Part shown: positions 9,766 through 18,660 of the stretch, one piece after another
Layout of the letters: every line of letters starts with the position of its first letter
Position numbering within the stretch: position 1 is the first letter of the stretch
Assembly: GCA_945902075.1 (NCBI GenBank)
Contig: CAMDMA010000032.1
Coordinates: 1-42,917, forward strand
DNA length: 42,917 nt
Reading direction: 5' to 3'
Source of the DNA: Candidatus Kuenenia stuttgartensis
GTDB lineage: Bacteria; Planctomycetota; Phycisphaerae; Phycisphaerales; SM1A02
Notes under the pieces: generated by a model
The model's input: only the letters and a program-made list of their open reading frames with translations
Told to the model about the DNA's origin: nothing
Database searches by the model: none
Position numbers and translations under genes: made by a program

Positions 9766-11553
9766 TCACCCCCGGAAGATCGCGCCAGCCTTTTTGCCGA
9801 CGAGCGCGGCGGCGGTCGCGAGCGCGATTCCGAGAAACGCCATCGCCCACACGCCGAGGGCGCTTGCGACGCCGGGGCCGTCGCCGAGTCGCTCAGCGAG
9901 GGTGAAGATCGCCTTTGTGATCGGATAGTCGCCTTCACGCTGTGCGAGGATGAGGCTGTCAGAGACTTCGAGCATCGCGAAGCAGAACGCGAGAATCGCA
10001 CCCGCCGCAAGGTTTGCCGCGAGTAGGGGCAGCACGATCTTGCGCGTCACCCGCCATCGACTTGCGCCAACATTGAACGCCGCTTCTTCAAGCGCGACCG
10101 AGGTTTGCTCGAGCCCCGCCGCCGCCGAACGCACCACGTAGGGAAGTCGTCGCACCGCGTACGCGAGAATGAGAAACGGGATCGGGTTTGGCATCGGTCC
10201 GAGGATGTCGCCGACAAACTTCAGCGGCGCGTTGATCGCCCAACTTTCGAGGCCTGCCGGCAGGACGGACAACAACGATGCGAGCCAATTGGGCGGCGTT
10301 CCGTTGAAGGGCCAACGCAAACTCGCGGCGACAAGTCCGAAGGCAAAGACGAGCCCCGGCACCGCAAGTGGCAGCATCACCAGCGCATCTAGAAGCGCGC
10401 GCCCGCGGACTGTGCCGCGTACGAGGAGGCGCGCCACAAACAGTCCGACCACGACATCAAGCACCGTCGCAACGCCAGCGAAGATGATGGAGTTACGCAC
10501 CGCGCCTGCTGCAAGCGGATGGGTGAGCGCCTGCACGAAGTGGTCGCCGGTCACGCTTGTCGGCAGAATCGTTCCATACCACTGTCCGTTGGCGGCAAGT
10601 GCGGTTCCGATGACGCCAATGTGCGGGAGCACGGCGACGAGTGCCACGCCGGCGAAGAGCATCGCCGCGAGCACGCCACGCCTGCCGGTGAGCGTCTTAA
10701 GGCCAGAGCCAGCGCTGGCCTTCGCCAGCATCGCATGGCCCTTCCCACCAAGAATCAATCGCCCGACGGTGTACGAGAGAATGGTTGCTGCGAGCATGAC
10801 CGCGGTCAGTGCGTAGGGTTGCCGCGATGCCTCCATCTCCTTGATCCCGTTAAAGATCTGGACCGGTGTGGTCTTCGAGAATTCGAGCATCAGCGGCGTG
10901 CCAAGTTCGGTGAAACTCCACACGAAGACAATCGTCCCACCCGCAAAGAGGCCCGGACGAATCAGCGGCAGCGTGACTTTGAAAAAACGCCGCACACGGC
11001 CCGCGCCGAGGTTGGTGGCCGCCTCTTCCATCGCAGGATCGAGGTTTGCGATCGCCGCGACAAGGTTCAAGTAGAGGATCGGGTAGAGCGCAATCGCTTC
11101 AAGCAGGATGATCAAGAAGAAGCCACCGAGGCCGAGGAAATCGATCGGCTCCGAAACAGCGTGGAGATCAAGAAGAAGCGCGTTGAGCGCACCCTCGCGG
11201 CCGAGGAGTTGCTTCATACCAATCGCGCCGACGAATGGCGGCAGAACAAGCGGTGCGAGGATCAATGTCGAGAGCAGAGGCTTGCCCGGAAAGGAAGCAC
11301 GCGCGGACAACATCGCGAGCGGGAGTGCAATCAGCACCGCAATCGTGGTCGTGCCACAGGCGATGAGAAACGCGTTGCGCAGGCCATCGCGTAGAACAGG
11401 GTCCGCGAAGACATTCAAGACGTGGAAGAAGGTCAGCGAGCCATCGTCCGCGACGAAGGCGCTCGCAACACCGAGCCAAATTGGATAAACCAGCGGCACT
11501 CCCACGATGATGAGGAGCGTTGCGAGCCAGATGCGTTGAGTCGAGGGCCGCAT
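9766..11553 (-). CDS. Fused two-domain ABC transporter permease (iron/thiamine type)
   Basis: Inner-membrane permease of 595 residues made of two fused binding-protein-dependent transport domains, as in FbpB and ThiP. Each half has about six membrane segments and an EAA loop that docks the ATPase: residues about 177-195 (EEAATNLGAGRVRRFFKV) and about 489-510 (EEAAFNVGASRWRVTRKI). The fused layout suggests uptake of Fe(III), thiamine, phosphonate or a similar small solute. No ATPase or solute-binding protein gene is adjacent, so the substrate is open. The ATG at 11553 has no Shine-Dalgarno but a TAGGAT box 9 nt upstream, suggesting a leaderless mRNA. Confidence 0.9.
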   Translation of the reverse strand: MRPSTQRIWLATLLIIVGVPLVYPIWLGVASAFVADDGSLTFFHVLNVFADPVLRDGLRNAFLIACGTTTIAVLIALPLAMLSARASFPGKPLLSTLILAPLVLPPFVGAIGMKQLLGREGALNALLLDLHAVSEPIDFLGLGGFFLIILLEAIALYPILYLNLVAAIANLDPAMEEAATNLGAGRVRRFFKVTLPLIRPGLFAGGTIVFVWSFTELGTPLMLEFSKTTPVQIFNGIKEMEASRQPYALTAVMLAATILSYTVGRLILGGKGHAMLAKASAGSGLKTLTGRRGVLAAMLFAGVALVAVLPHIGVIGTALAANGQWYGTILPTSVTGDHFVQALTHPLAAGAVRNSIIFAGVATVLDVVVGLFVARLLVRGTVRGRALLDALVMLPLAVPGLVFAFGLVAASLRWPFNGTPPNWLASLLSVLPAGLESWAINAPLKFVGDILGPMPNPIPFLILAYAVRRLPYVVRSAAAGLEQTSVALEEAAFNVGASRWRVTRKIVLPLLAANLAAGAILAFCFAMLEVSDSLILAQREGDYPITKAIFTLAERLGDGPGVASALGVWAMAFLGIALATAAALVGKKAGAIFRG

Positions 11554-11562
11554 GAACCCGAG

Positions 11563-11568
11563 ATCCTA
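11563..11568 (-). promoter_or_regulatory. Putative -10 box of the ABC permease gene (leaderless)
   Basis: TAGGAT on the minus strand ends 9 nt before the ATG at 11553, the same spacing as at scoB, ALDH7 and the ACT gene. No Shine-Dalgarno is visible. Confidence 0.5.
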
Positions 11569-11605
11569 ACGAACTGCGCTGGCGATGGCGGCCGCGCGGC
11601 GCGTC

Positions 11606-13189
11606 TCAACCCCACGATGCGAGGAGTTGCGACAGATCTTCGGCACCGACAGTCCCGTTTCCGCTCAGGTCAGCGCTTCCGGCCGAACCCCATTGACTGA
11701 GAAGAAGGCTGAGGTCCGCTGCGCCAACGAATCCGTCATTATCGAGATCTGCTGGGTTTCCGGTTGTTTCCGGCATGTACCACGCGACGACAACCGGAAA
11801 GGAGGTTGCGCCGGTGTTTCGCTTGAGTTCAAGCACGTAGTCACCGGCGGCGATATTCCGAAGGTAGAGGTGCTCGACGTTGTCAATCGCGCTGTTCGAC
11901 TCGACGTTTCCAGAGGCGTAGACGCCAACACCGTTTGTGCCGGAAATCGAGTCAAGGCCGCCACCGTTCAGTTTCCAAAGGCGCAGGTCGAAGTTCTGAA
12001 CCGTCGACGAGCTGAGGGTCGTGACCACCTGGCGGTTCCACGCCGCGAGCACGCTCGCTTCCGCGACAGGTTGGTGGAGGCGGAATGTCCAGTAGACGCT
12101 CGTGCCGGCGGTCACTGTCGCGAGATAGTCCCACCCACGGTGTGGTGTGAGTGTCGTCGGGGCGACGGAAGTCGTGCCATTTTTCTCACCGGCAGTGAAA
12201 ATCATGTGCGAACGATCGATGTCGAGGAGGTCGACGCCGTAGATCGGATCAAGCGGAGTGGTGGTGATGCCCTTCGTGGTGCCAGACTCGGGCGCGCCAT
12301 TCGACCAACCCGGGCGGTGGTTTGCACCGGCGAGAAGCGCGGCCTTGATGGTGATGCCCTTACTCGCGTTGGTGTTCGTCGAAACAGCAGGATCGCTGTC
12401 CGCAGCGTCGAACAGAAGCGCCGCCGCCGCACCGACGACCGGAGTGGCGAAACTCGTGAATTGGCCGGGTGCAACGATGTCGGGCTTGCGGCGGTTTGGG
12501 CCGTCGATTCCGGTTGGCGTCAGCGAGTTTGAGTGCGCACCATTGGGGAGACCCACAGCGATCACGTTGTAGGCGTAGGACATCATGGGCTGCCCTGCGC
12601 TGCCAGCGCCGTTGTTCACGCCGGCAGCGACGACGATGCTGTCTCGGTGGATGGTGTAGTCGAGCCGCCGGAGCGCGTCGTTGTCATTTGTCGTATTGCC
12701 AAAGGAACCGATCCACGAGTGGTTGAAGACCTTGACACCCGTTGGCGGGTTGAGCGGTGGAAAGCTGCTCCCCTGACCGACTTTCAGAAACGCCGAGGTC
12801 ACCCAGAAATTGGCATTCCACACCGACACACTCGTGATTCCGGGAGCGATCGACAGCGTATTGCCGTAAAGCGCTTTGCCAACCTCCGTCGAGTGCCAGC
12901 TTGCGGGGAGGCCCGTGCCGGAGAGCAGGTTGAAGGTTGTGCCAGCAAACTCCGGGAGCGTCGTGTCGGGCGCGTAGCGGCCATCGGCGTTCTCTTGCGC
13001 TTCGATTTGACCGATGCCGATTCCAGCACCGGTGGGAGTCGCGGCACCAAGGCGGGCGGCCAGGTCGGTGAAGCGGATGTCACTTGCCGTGTCGCGTGCG
13101 TGAAGCGTGGTCGCGAAGCAGAACGCTCCGATGAAGGTCATCGAAATCGTGGCGAGCGCTGTCGGCTGGTGCTGCTGCTTCTTGTTCAT
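11606..13189 (-). CDS. Secreted subtilase-like (S8) protein with dockerin-like tail
   Basis: Exported protein of 527 residues. A signal peptide (about residues 1-31, with FIGAFCFATTLHA) precedes a subtilisin-like region. The His box is degenerate (WHSTEVG, His99), a possible oxyanion Asn lies in NHSW (Asn157), and the Ser box is TSFATP (Ser246). The usual Asp box is replaced by GIGQIEAQ, with Glu63 near the expected position, so catalysis is uncertain. A beta-rich region follows. The last 50 residues hold two calcium-loop motifs (DLDNDGFVGAAD and DLSGNGTVGAED), each followed by LxxLLxxWG, as in type I dockerins. I chose the ATG at 13189 because it opens the signal peptide. A TTGAAT/TACGTT pair roughly 110 nt upstream is a weak promoter candidate. 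Confidence 0.85.
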   Translation of the reverse strand: MNKKQQHQPTALATISMTFIGAFCFATTLHARDTASDIRFTDLAARLGAATPTGAGIGIGQIEAQENADGRYAPDTTLPEFAGTTFNLLSGTGLPASWHSTEVGKALYGNTLSIAPGITSVSVWNANFWVTSAFLKVGQGSSFPPLNPPTGVKVFNHSWIGSFGNTTNDNDALRRLDYTIHRDSIVVAAGVNNGAGSAGQPMMSYAYNVIAVGLPNGAHSNSLTPTGIDGPNRRKPDIVAPGQFTSFATPVVGAAAALLFDAADSDPAVSTNTNASKGITIKAALLAGANHRPGWSNGAPESGTTKGITTTPLDPIYGVDLLDIDRSHMIFTAGEKNGTTSVAPTTLTPHRGWDYLATVTAGTSVYWTFRLHQPVAEASVLAAWNRQVVTTLSSSTVQNFDLRLWKLNGGGLDSISGTNGVGVYASGNVESNSAIDNVEHLYLRNIAAGDYVLELKRNTGATSFPVVVAWYMPETTGNPADLDNDGFVGAADLSLLLSQWGSAGSADLSGNGTVGAEDLSQLLASWG

Positions 13190-13346
13190 GACGATGCTGA
13201 TCCGATGGAGGGGGTGCCGAGCGAACAGTCGACTCGGGTTCCGAGGACCAGAGTCCGCGAAACGACTCTGCACGTCCGAACGTAACACGCGGTGCGGCTG
13301 ATTCAACGGGTTCTCGGCGAAAACAATGAGGTCCACTCAGATTGGT

Positions 13347-14234
13347 TCAGTTTGTGCGGGCGGGGACGTTGGCCGCGTCGGCCATCGGTCGGGAGGGACC
13401 CTGCGGCGACGCGAGCTCGTCGAGTACGCGCACTTCGACACGGGCATTTCGGGAGTCGGCCGCGGCGTCCATCGGGGTCGCCTCGACGCGCTCGCCGGTT
13501 CCGGCCGCCTCAACTCGCAGCCGCCACCAATCGATACCGCCGGCCGCAAGCCGCTTGGCTGCGGCGAGTGCGCGGTCAATCGAGAGCGTCATGCCGTCCT
13601 CTGGCTTGCCGTAACTTTCAGCCGCGCCAACGTGCCCTCGCACCTCGATGACAGTGGACTGGCCTTTGAACCGCCGCGCGAGGTCGTCAAGCGTCGCGAG
13701 CGCCTCGGCCGAGAGCGTCGCGGACTTCGTCTCAAACTTCACATGGGTGCCCTGGCCATAGTGGTCCGCTGGCCGCACGCTCTCCACGTTCCGATTCGCG
13801 CCTGCGGTCCCTTCGTCCTTACTCTCGCCGGAGCCGCGGTAGCGATCGGCGAGAATACGCTGGATGAGGAGCTGATCCTTCGGATCGGTCGACGTGAGGT
13901 CGACGTCATTATGAAACGCTCGACGAAGCGCGATGGCAAAGTCGATCATGTCAGGCTCGTTCGCAACTCCCTCTGACTGCTCGCCGCCGCCGCCAGCATT
14001 GCCACCCTTTGGCTGGACGTTGAGCGCAAACAGAATCACAAAGAAGCCCATCATCAGCATGACCATGTCTGCAAACGAGATCAGCCACTCGGGTGCACCC
14101 TCGTGCTCCTCGCCGCCGTGACCGCCGCCGCCGCCACCATGACCACCGCCGCCGTGCTTCTTCTTGTGCCCGCGACCAGCGTCGCCGTGGCCAGCGTCCT
14201 TCTTGCCGTGGGTGTCGTGTTTTGCGTCGCTCAT
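13347..14234 (-). CDS. motB: Flagellar motor stator protein MotB (OmpA-like C-terminus)
   Basis: Stator subunit that forms the proton channel with MotA and anchors it to peptidoglycan; 295 residues. One membrane helix (residues about 49-72) carries the essential Asp56 in SFADMVMLMMGFF. The C-terminal half is an OmpA/MotB peptidoglycan-binding domain, with VIEVRGHVG and the later NARVEVRVL segment. The first 46 residues are unusual: rich in Gly, with eight His and several Lys, a much more histidine-rich cytoplasmic tail than in ordinary MotB. The gene follows motA by 28 bp on the same strand. No other flagellar gene is in the window, so a non-flagellar stator role cannot be excluded. Confidence 0.93.
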   Translation of the reverse strand: MSDAKHDTHGKKDAGHGDAGRGHKKKHGGGGHGGGGGGHGGEEHEGAPEWLISFADMVMLMMGFFVILFALNVQPKGGNAGGGGEQSEGVANEPDMIDFAIALRRAFHNDVDLTSTDPKDQLLIQRILADRYRGSGESKDEGTAGANRNVESVRPADHYGQGTHVKFETKSATLSAEALATLDDLARRFKGQSTVIEVRGHVGAAESYGKPEDGMTLSIDRALAAAKRLAAGGIDWWRLRVEAAGTGERVEATPMDAAADSRNARVEVRVLDELASPQGPSRPMADAANVPARTN

Positions 14235-14262
14235 CGCGTTTTTCCAGTGATTTCAGCAGAGA

Positions 14263-15042
14263 TCACGCTGCAAGCTTGAGCGTTCGACGGACGGTATTCG
14301 GGATGAAGGCGAGCATCTTCTCCTGCGTCGCGCGGGGGTTGTCTCCGGCTTGAATCGAGAGAATGCCTTGAAGCATCATCTCCTTCGAGAGAATCTCTTC
14401 GCCGGAGCGCAGCGCGAGCTTGTCGCCCATCGGTCCCGCGACCGCGTTCGCGAGCACGGTGCCGTACATCGTTGCAACAACGGCGATCGCGAGCATGTGA
14501 CCAAGCGTCTGGATGTCGCCGCCGAGATTGCCGAACATGCCGACCTGTCCGATGAGCGTGGCAACCAGGCCGTAGCCAGGGGCATAGAGCTTGATGAGAT
14601 CGAAAAACTTCTTGCCAGCCTTGTGGCGCTCTTGCATCGCCATTACCTCAAGGCGCATCGTCGTCTCGATGATTTCTTCGTCGGTACCGTCGACGGCCAT
14701 CCGCAGGCCCTTGGACAGAAAGGGGTCTTCGATCTTCTCGATCTCGTTTTCAAGCGCGAGGATTCCATCGCGGCGAGCCTTATCCGAGAGGGTGCTCATG
14801 AGCTTGACGGTCTCGATCGGCGAAAGTCCTTTATTGAAGAGGAATCGCTTGATGTAACCGGGCACGCACTTGATGTTCTCCATAGGCATGGCCATGAGCA
14901 GCACCGAGACGGTTCCGCCGAAGACCATGATCAGGCCCTTTTCGGAGTAAAACATCTCAAAGTGGCCGTGCGAAGCCATCCACATGACGAGGATGCACGC
15001 GGCAAGTCCGATGATGCTTCCGATGACGCTGGCTTTATCCAT
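14263..15042 (-). CDS. motA: Flagellar motor stator protein MotA
   Basis: Proton-channel subunit of the flagellar stator, 259 residues. It has the MotA layout of two N-terminal membrane helices, a cytoplasmic region that contacts the rotor (about residues 75-150, KARRDGILALENEIEKIEDPF), and two C-terminal helices with the conserved PGYGLVATLIGQVGM and MLAIAVVATMYGTVLAN segments. I chose the ATG at 15042 because GAGGAGG lies about 10 nt upstream of it but only 1 nt from the alternative ATG at 15051, too close to act as a ribosome site there. It is the first gene of the motA-motB pair. The 258 bp before the divergent dehydrogenase hold no gene. Confidence 0.95.
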   Translation of the reverse strand: MDKASVIGSIIGLAACILVMWMASHGHFEMFYSEKGLIMVFGGTVSVLLMAMPMENIKCVPGYIKRFLFNKGLSPIETVKLMSTLSDKARRDGILALENEIEKIEDPFLSKGLRMAVDGTDEEIIETTMRLEVMAMQERHKAGKKFFDLIKLYAPGYGLVATLIGQVGMFGNLGGDIQTLGHMLAIAVVATMYGTVLANAVAGPMGDKLALRSGEEILSKEMMLQGILSIQAGDNPRATQEKMLAFIPNTVRRTLKLAA

Positions 15043-15266
15043 GACCTTCATGCCTCCTCAGGTGTCGACTTGCATCGAGCACCAACCTGCCAACCGACTC
15101 TGCCCGGAAACCCGGACCGTCGGGGATCGGCGCGACGGGCCTGCGACATCTGCGCCATCTGCGCCGATTCAGCCGAGAGGGGCCGTTTGTGAGGGTTCGA
15201 AGGGTCGGGGGAACCGCGCGCGTGCCGTCGCACCATTCTCGGACGACATCGGAGGCCGGTTGCGCT

Positions 15267-15272
15267 TATCCT
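15267..15272 (+). promoter_or_regulatory. Putative -10 box of the hydroxyacid dehydrogenase
   Basis: TATCCT lies 28 nt before the ATG at 15301, the same hexamer as before the ALDH7 gene. No Shine-Dalgarno is seen in the short leader. The match could be chance. Confidence 0.3.
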
Positions 15273-15300
15273 CGCCTCCTCGCACAACGCGACCGCAACG

Positions 15301-16281
15301 ATGAGCCTGTCACTTCCTCCCTTTTCCAGTGGCGCAAAGCCAAAGTCCCTTGTGGTTGTCACCGAGCACCTCGCGGACGAGGCTGCGGAATGGCTTGCGA
15401 GCCGATTCGAAGTTCTGCGCGCGGGAGCTTCGGAGCCTCGCTTCGTGGAGGCCGCTCGTGATATTGAGGCACTCGTCGTCCGAACCTACACCCAGGTCGA
15501 TGCCGCGCTTCTCGAAAAGCTGCCGAGGCTTCGCGTCGTCGGGCGGGCCGGGGTGGGGATCGACAACATCGACGTCGCCGCATGTCGTGCGCGCGGCGTG
15601 CAAGTTGTCTCGACCCCGGACGCGAACACGCAGGCCGTCGTCGAGTACGTGGTGTGCCTTCTCGCAGATGCGTTGCGCCCGCGCATGTTTCTTGATGAAG
15701 CGGTCTCGAAATCCGAGTGGGATCTCCTCCGCGAGGATGTCGTCGGGCTCTGGCAGATGGATGAACTTGTCCTCGGCATTCTCGGGCTCGGCCGGATTGG
15801 TCGCCGTGTGGCGGAGGTTGCGCGCGCGATCGGGTTCACTGTGCTGTACCACGACATTGCCGCGATTCCTGAACCGTTTCGTCACGGCGCGGAATCGGTG
15901 AGCCTTGAGCGCTTGCTTGTTGAGAGCGATGTCCTCACGGTGCATATCGATGGTCGACCCACGAACCGCGGATTTCTCGGGAGCGAGCGCATCGCATTGC
16001 TCCGTCCGGACGCCATCCTCATCAACACCTCGCGCGGCTGTGTGATCGATGCCGCCGCGCTCGCCGAGTGGCTCCGCGGGAATCCGGCCGCTGCCGCACT
16101 TCTCGATGTGCATGAACCGGAGCCGTTCGACGCGTCGTCGCCGCTCCTCGGTCTTGCGAACGCGCACTTGGCGCCGCACCTTGCGAGCCGCACGATGACG
16201 GCCATGGAAAACATGAGTTGGGTTGTGCGCGATGTGGCGGCCGTACTCGAGGGTCGTTCGCCGCGCTATCCGGCCTGGTGA
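15301..16281 (+). CDS. D-isomer-specific 2-hydroxyacid dehydrogenase (SerA-like, no ACT domain)
   Basis: NAD-dependent oxidoreductase of 326 residues. The Rossmann nucleotide-binding motif GLGRIG is at 162-167, with Asp185 at the end of the second strand predicting preference for NAD. The catalytic set is Arg245 (INTSRG), Glu272 (DVHEPEP) and His293 (LAPHLAS). Sequence style is closest to D-3-phosphoglycerate dehydrogenase, the first enzyme of serine synthesis, but it lacks the C-terminal regulatory domains of long SerA. Another 2-hydroxyacid substrate is possible. The last 16 bp overlap the end of the convergent recQ gene. Confidence 0.88.
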   Translation: MSLSLPPFSSGAKPKSLVVVTEHLADEAAEWLASRFEVLRAGASEPRFVEAARDIEALVVRTYTQVDAALLEKLPRLRVVGRAGVGIDNIDVAACRARGVQVVSTPDANTQAVVEYVVCLLADALRPRMFLDEAVSKSEWDLLREDVVGLWQMDELVLGILGLGRIGRRVAEVARAIGFTVLYHDIAAIPEPFRHGAESVSLERLLVESDVLTVHIDGRPTNRGFLGSERIALLRPDAILINTSRGCVIDAAALAEWLRGNPAAAALLDVHEPEPFDASSPLLGLANAHLAPHLASRTMTAMENMSWVVRDVAAVLEGRSPRYPAW

Positions 16282-18635
16282 CTGGGATCGGCATTTGCGG
16301 CAGGCGAATGACGCAGCGCGAGGAACATGCGAAGTTTCCCGTATGCGACGCGTTCGCCGAGGTGATCAAACACCGGACGGAGAGCGACGCTCCCACAGTG
16401 CGCAAACGCCTCAGCGATTTCTGCTTCCTCGGGATCGGTGAAGAACTCGCGTGGGTCGAGGTATTCGCCGCTCTCTGCGGCGAGAGCGAGGTGCGATTCG
16501 ATCGTGCTGACAGCGAGGCCACGGATGACTCCTGTGTCATCGACGCCGTGACCCTCGCGAAAGATGCGAAGCGTCTCACGGACCGTCGCGCTGAGTGACG
16601 GGCTTGACGCAGGCTTTGGGCGGAGAGTCGCACGATCCTCATTTTTTGCCGGGGATTGTGGACTTTTTGATGCAAAGGTCTTCGTGCCATGGACGCGCGT
16701 CCATGCTTCGATCGCGGCGGAGAAGACTGCGCCAAAATCGTTGAACCGTTTTTCGCCGATGCCCGGGATCGCAAGAAAGTGAGCACGCGTTGCTGGGTAG
16801 CCGCGCGCCATGAAGCGCAGCGAGACATCGGAGAAAATGACGTACGGCGGCACGTTGCGTTCGTCGGCGACTTGTTTCCGGAGCGTGCGGAGGTGTTCGA
16901 AGAGTTCGTCGTCGCACTCAATGGTGTCGGTGCGATTCGCCTTGCGGCTCAAACTCGGATCCATCGCTGCAGGCGTGATCGCCTTCGGGACGACGATCGC
17001 GTTCCGGTTGCGAAGTGCATCAGCGCCACGCTCCGTCACGTGCACAACAGCGAGACCGTCCGCGCCAAGGTCGAGGAGGCCTTCCTGGAGTAACTGCCGT
17101 CCGAGCGAAATCCACGCTGGACGCGCTCGGTCGCGACCGAGTCCGTAGGTCGAGAGCGACTCGTGATTCCAACGACGGATCTTTTCGGTGTTTGCTCCGC
17201 AGAGCACTTCCGCGATGTGCTGGAGCCCGACATTGAAGCCGCTCTTCTGCTGCACCCGGATCACACAACTCAGGAGCTTCTGCGCGTCGGTCGTGACATC
17301 CTCAAGCTCGCGGGGCGTAAGGCAGTTGTCGCACGCGCCGCAGCCTGTAGGTTCAGCGCCGCAGCCTGTAGGTTCAGCGCCGCAGCCTGTATCGGGCGCC
17401 GCGTCACAAGTGACTCCGTACTGCTCGCCAAAATAGCCAAGCAACGCCACTCGCCGGCATTGCGCCGACTCTGCAAACGACACCATGCGATCCAACTGCG
17501 CGCGCGAAACTGCCCGTGCATCGAGATCAGAGATTTCGTTCAGGAAATGCAGATGCTTCGCGACATCGCCGCGCGAATAGAGGAGGAGGCACTCCGCGGG
17601 GAGCCCGTCGCGACCTGCGCGGCCGGTCTCTTGGTAGTACCCCTCGATGTTTTTCGGGAGGTCGGCGTGCACAACGAAGCGAACATTCGGTTTGTTGATT
17701 CCCATACCGAACGCGATGGTCGCGCAGACGATTCTGGTTTCGTCGCGCAGAAACGCATCTTGGTTGCGGGCGCGTTCAGCGGCGTCAAGTCCGGCGTGGT
17801 AAGGACGCGCCGCGTGGCCAGCGTGGCGAAGAGCTGTTGCCATCGATTCCGCACCCTTGCGCGACTGGCAATAGACGATGCCGGAGTCGTTCGGCCGCGA
17901 CTCGACAAGCGCGAGAAGTTGTGCCGCTGGTTTGTCGGAGCCAACACCCTTTGCAACCACGCGGTAGTTGAGATTGGGTCGGTCAAAGCTCGCGACAAAG
18001 ACTTCGGGATCGCGAAGTCGTAGCTGCGCCGCGATATCCGCGCGCACGCGTTCAGTCGCAGTCGCGGTGAGCGCGATGATCGGAGCATCCGGTAGGAGCG
18101 CGCGCACGGAGGCGATTTGCCGATATTCCGGCCGAAAATCATGGCCCCATTCGCTGATGCAGTGTGCCTCGTCCACCGCGATCGCCTCAACGCGCCATCG
18201 GCGGAGCTGCGTAAGAAACTCGCTCGATACCAGTCGTTCTGGTGCGACATAGAGGATTCGAAACGCGCCCTCATCAAGTCTCTTCATCCGCTCTCTCAGT
18301 TCGGCACTGTCGAGAGTGGAGTTGATGAATGTCGCAGCCACGCCTGCCGCCTGCATCTGGTCGACTTGATCCTTCATTAGCGCGATGAGCGGACTTGCAA
18401 CCACCGTCAAACCGGCGCGCACCAGCGCTGGTAACTGGTAGCAGAGGCTCTTCCCAGCGCCCGTCGGAAGAATCGCCACCACATCGCGACCCGCGAGCGA
18501 GGCATCCATGATCTCGCGCTGCAGCGGGCGAAATGTGTCATAGCCGAAGACGCGTTTAAGCTCGGCGGGCAGCGGATCAACGCGCGTCGCAAGGCCGCTC
18601 TCGGTTGGGGAGAAATTGTGTGGCTCGTCCTTCAT
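16266..18635 (-). CDS. recQ: ATP-dependent DNA helicase RecQ
   Basis: 3'-5' DNA helicase of 789 residues for recombination and replication-fork repair. Walker A is PTGAGKS with Lys62, and the DEAH box is 154-157 within VDEAHCISEWGHDFRPEY. The second RecA fold ends in YYQETGRAGRDG. A zinc module then starts at Cys392 and ends at CGACDNC (Cys431, 434, 437), followed by a winged helix, an HRDC domain (about 590-660) and a C-terminal helix-turn-helix region (about 690-780) found in long RecQs. The zinc module is odd: a 7-residue unit TGCGAEP is repeated, adding Cys409, 417 and 424. A 26-bp palindrome lies 25 nt upstream. A weak TAATCC is 6 nt before the ATG. Confidence 0.97.
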   Translation of the reverse strand: MKDEPHNFSPTESGLATRVDPLPAELKRVFGYDTFRPLQREIMDASLAGRDVVAILPTGAGKSLCYQLPALVRAGLTVVASPLIALMKDQVDQMQAAGVAATFINSTLDSAELRERMKRLDEGAFRILYVAPERLVSSEFLTQLRRWRVEAIAVDEAHCISEWGHDFRPEYRQIASVRALLPDAPIIALTATATERVRADIAAQLRLRDPEVFVASFDRPNLNYRVVAKGVGSDKPAAQLLALVESRPNDSGIVYCQSRKGAESMATALRHAGHAARPYHAGLDAAERARNQDAFLRDETRIVCATIAFGMGINKPNVRFVVHADLPKNIEGYYQETGRAGRDGLPAECLLLYSRGDVAKHLHFLNEISDLDARAVSRAQLDRMVSFAESAQCRRVALLGYFGEQYGVTCDAAPDTGCGAEPTGCGAEPTGCGACDNCLTPRELEDVTTDAQKLLSCVIRVQQKSGFNVGLQHIAEVLCGANTEKIRRWNHESLSTYGLGRDRARPAWISLGRQLLQEGLLDLGADGLAVVHVTERGADALRNRNAIVVPKAITPAAMDPSLSRKANRTDTIECDDELFEHLRTLRKQVADERNVPPYVIFSDVSLRFMARGYPATRAHFLAIPGIGEKRFNDFGAVFSAAIEAWTRVHGTKTFASKSPQSPAKNEDRATLRPKPASSPSLSATVRETLRIFREGHGVDDTGVIRGLAVSTIESHLALAAESGEYLDPREFFTDPEEAEIAEAFAHCGSVALRPVFDHLGERVAYGKLRMFLALRHSPAANADPSHQAG
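17335..17397. repeat. 21-bp tandem repeat in the RecQ zinc module
   Basis: Two identical 21-bp units (17335-17355 and 17356-17376) and a third that matches for 15 bp (17377-17391) encode the heptapeptide TGCGAEP/TGCGA. They lie exactly between the first and last zinc-ligand cysteines of RecQ and preserve the frame. Confidence 0.9.
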
Positions 18636-18660
18636 CGACTTGGATTACGCGTTTGTTCGC

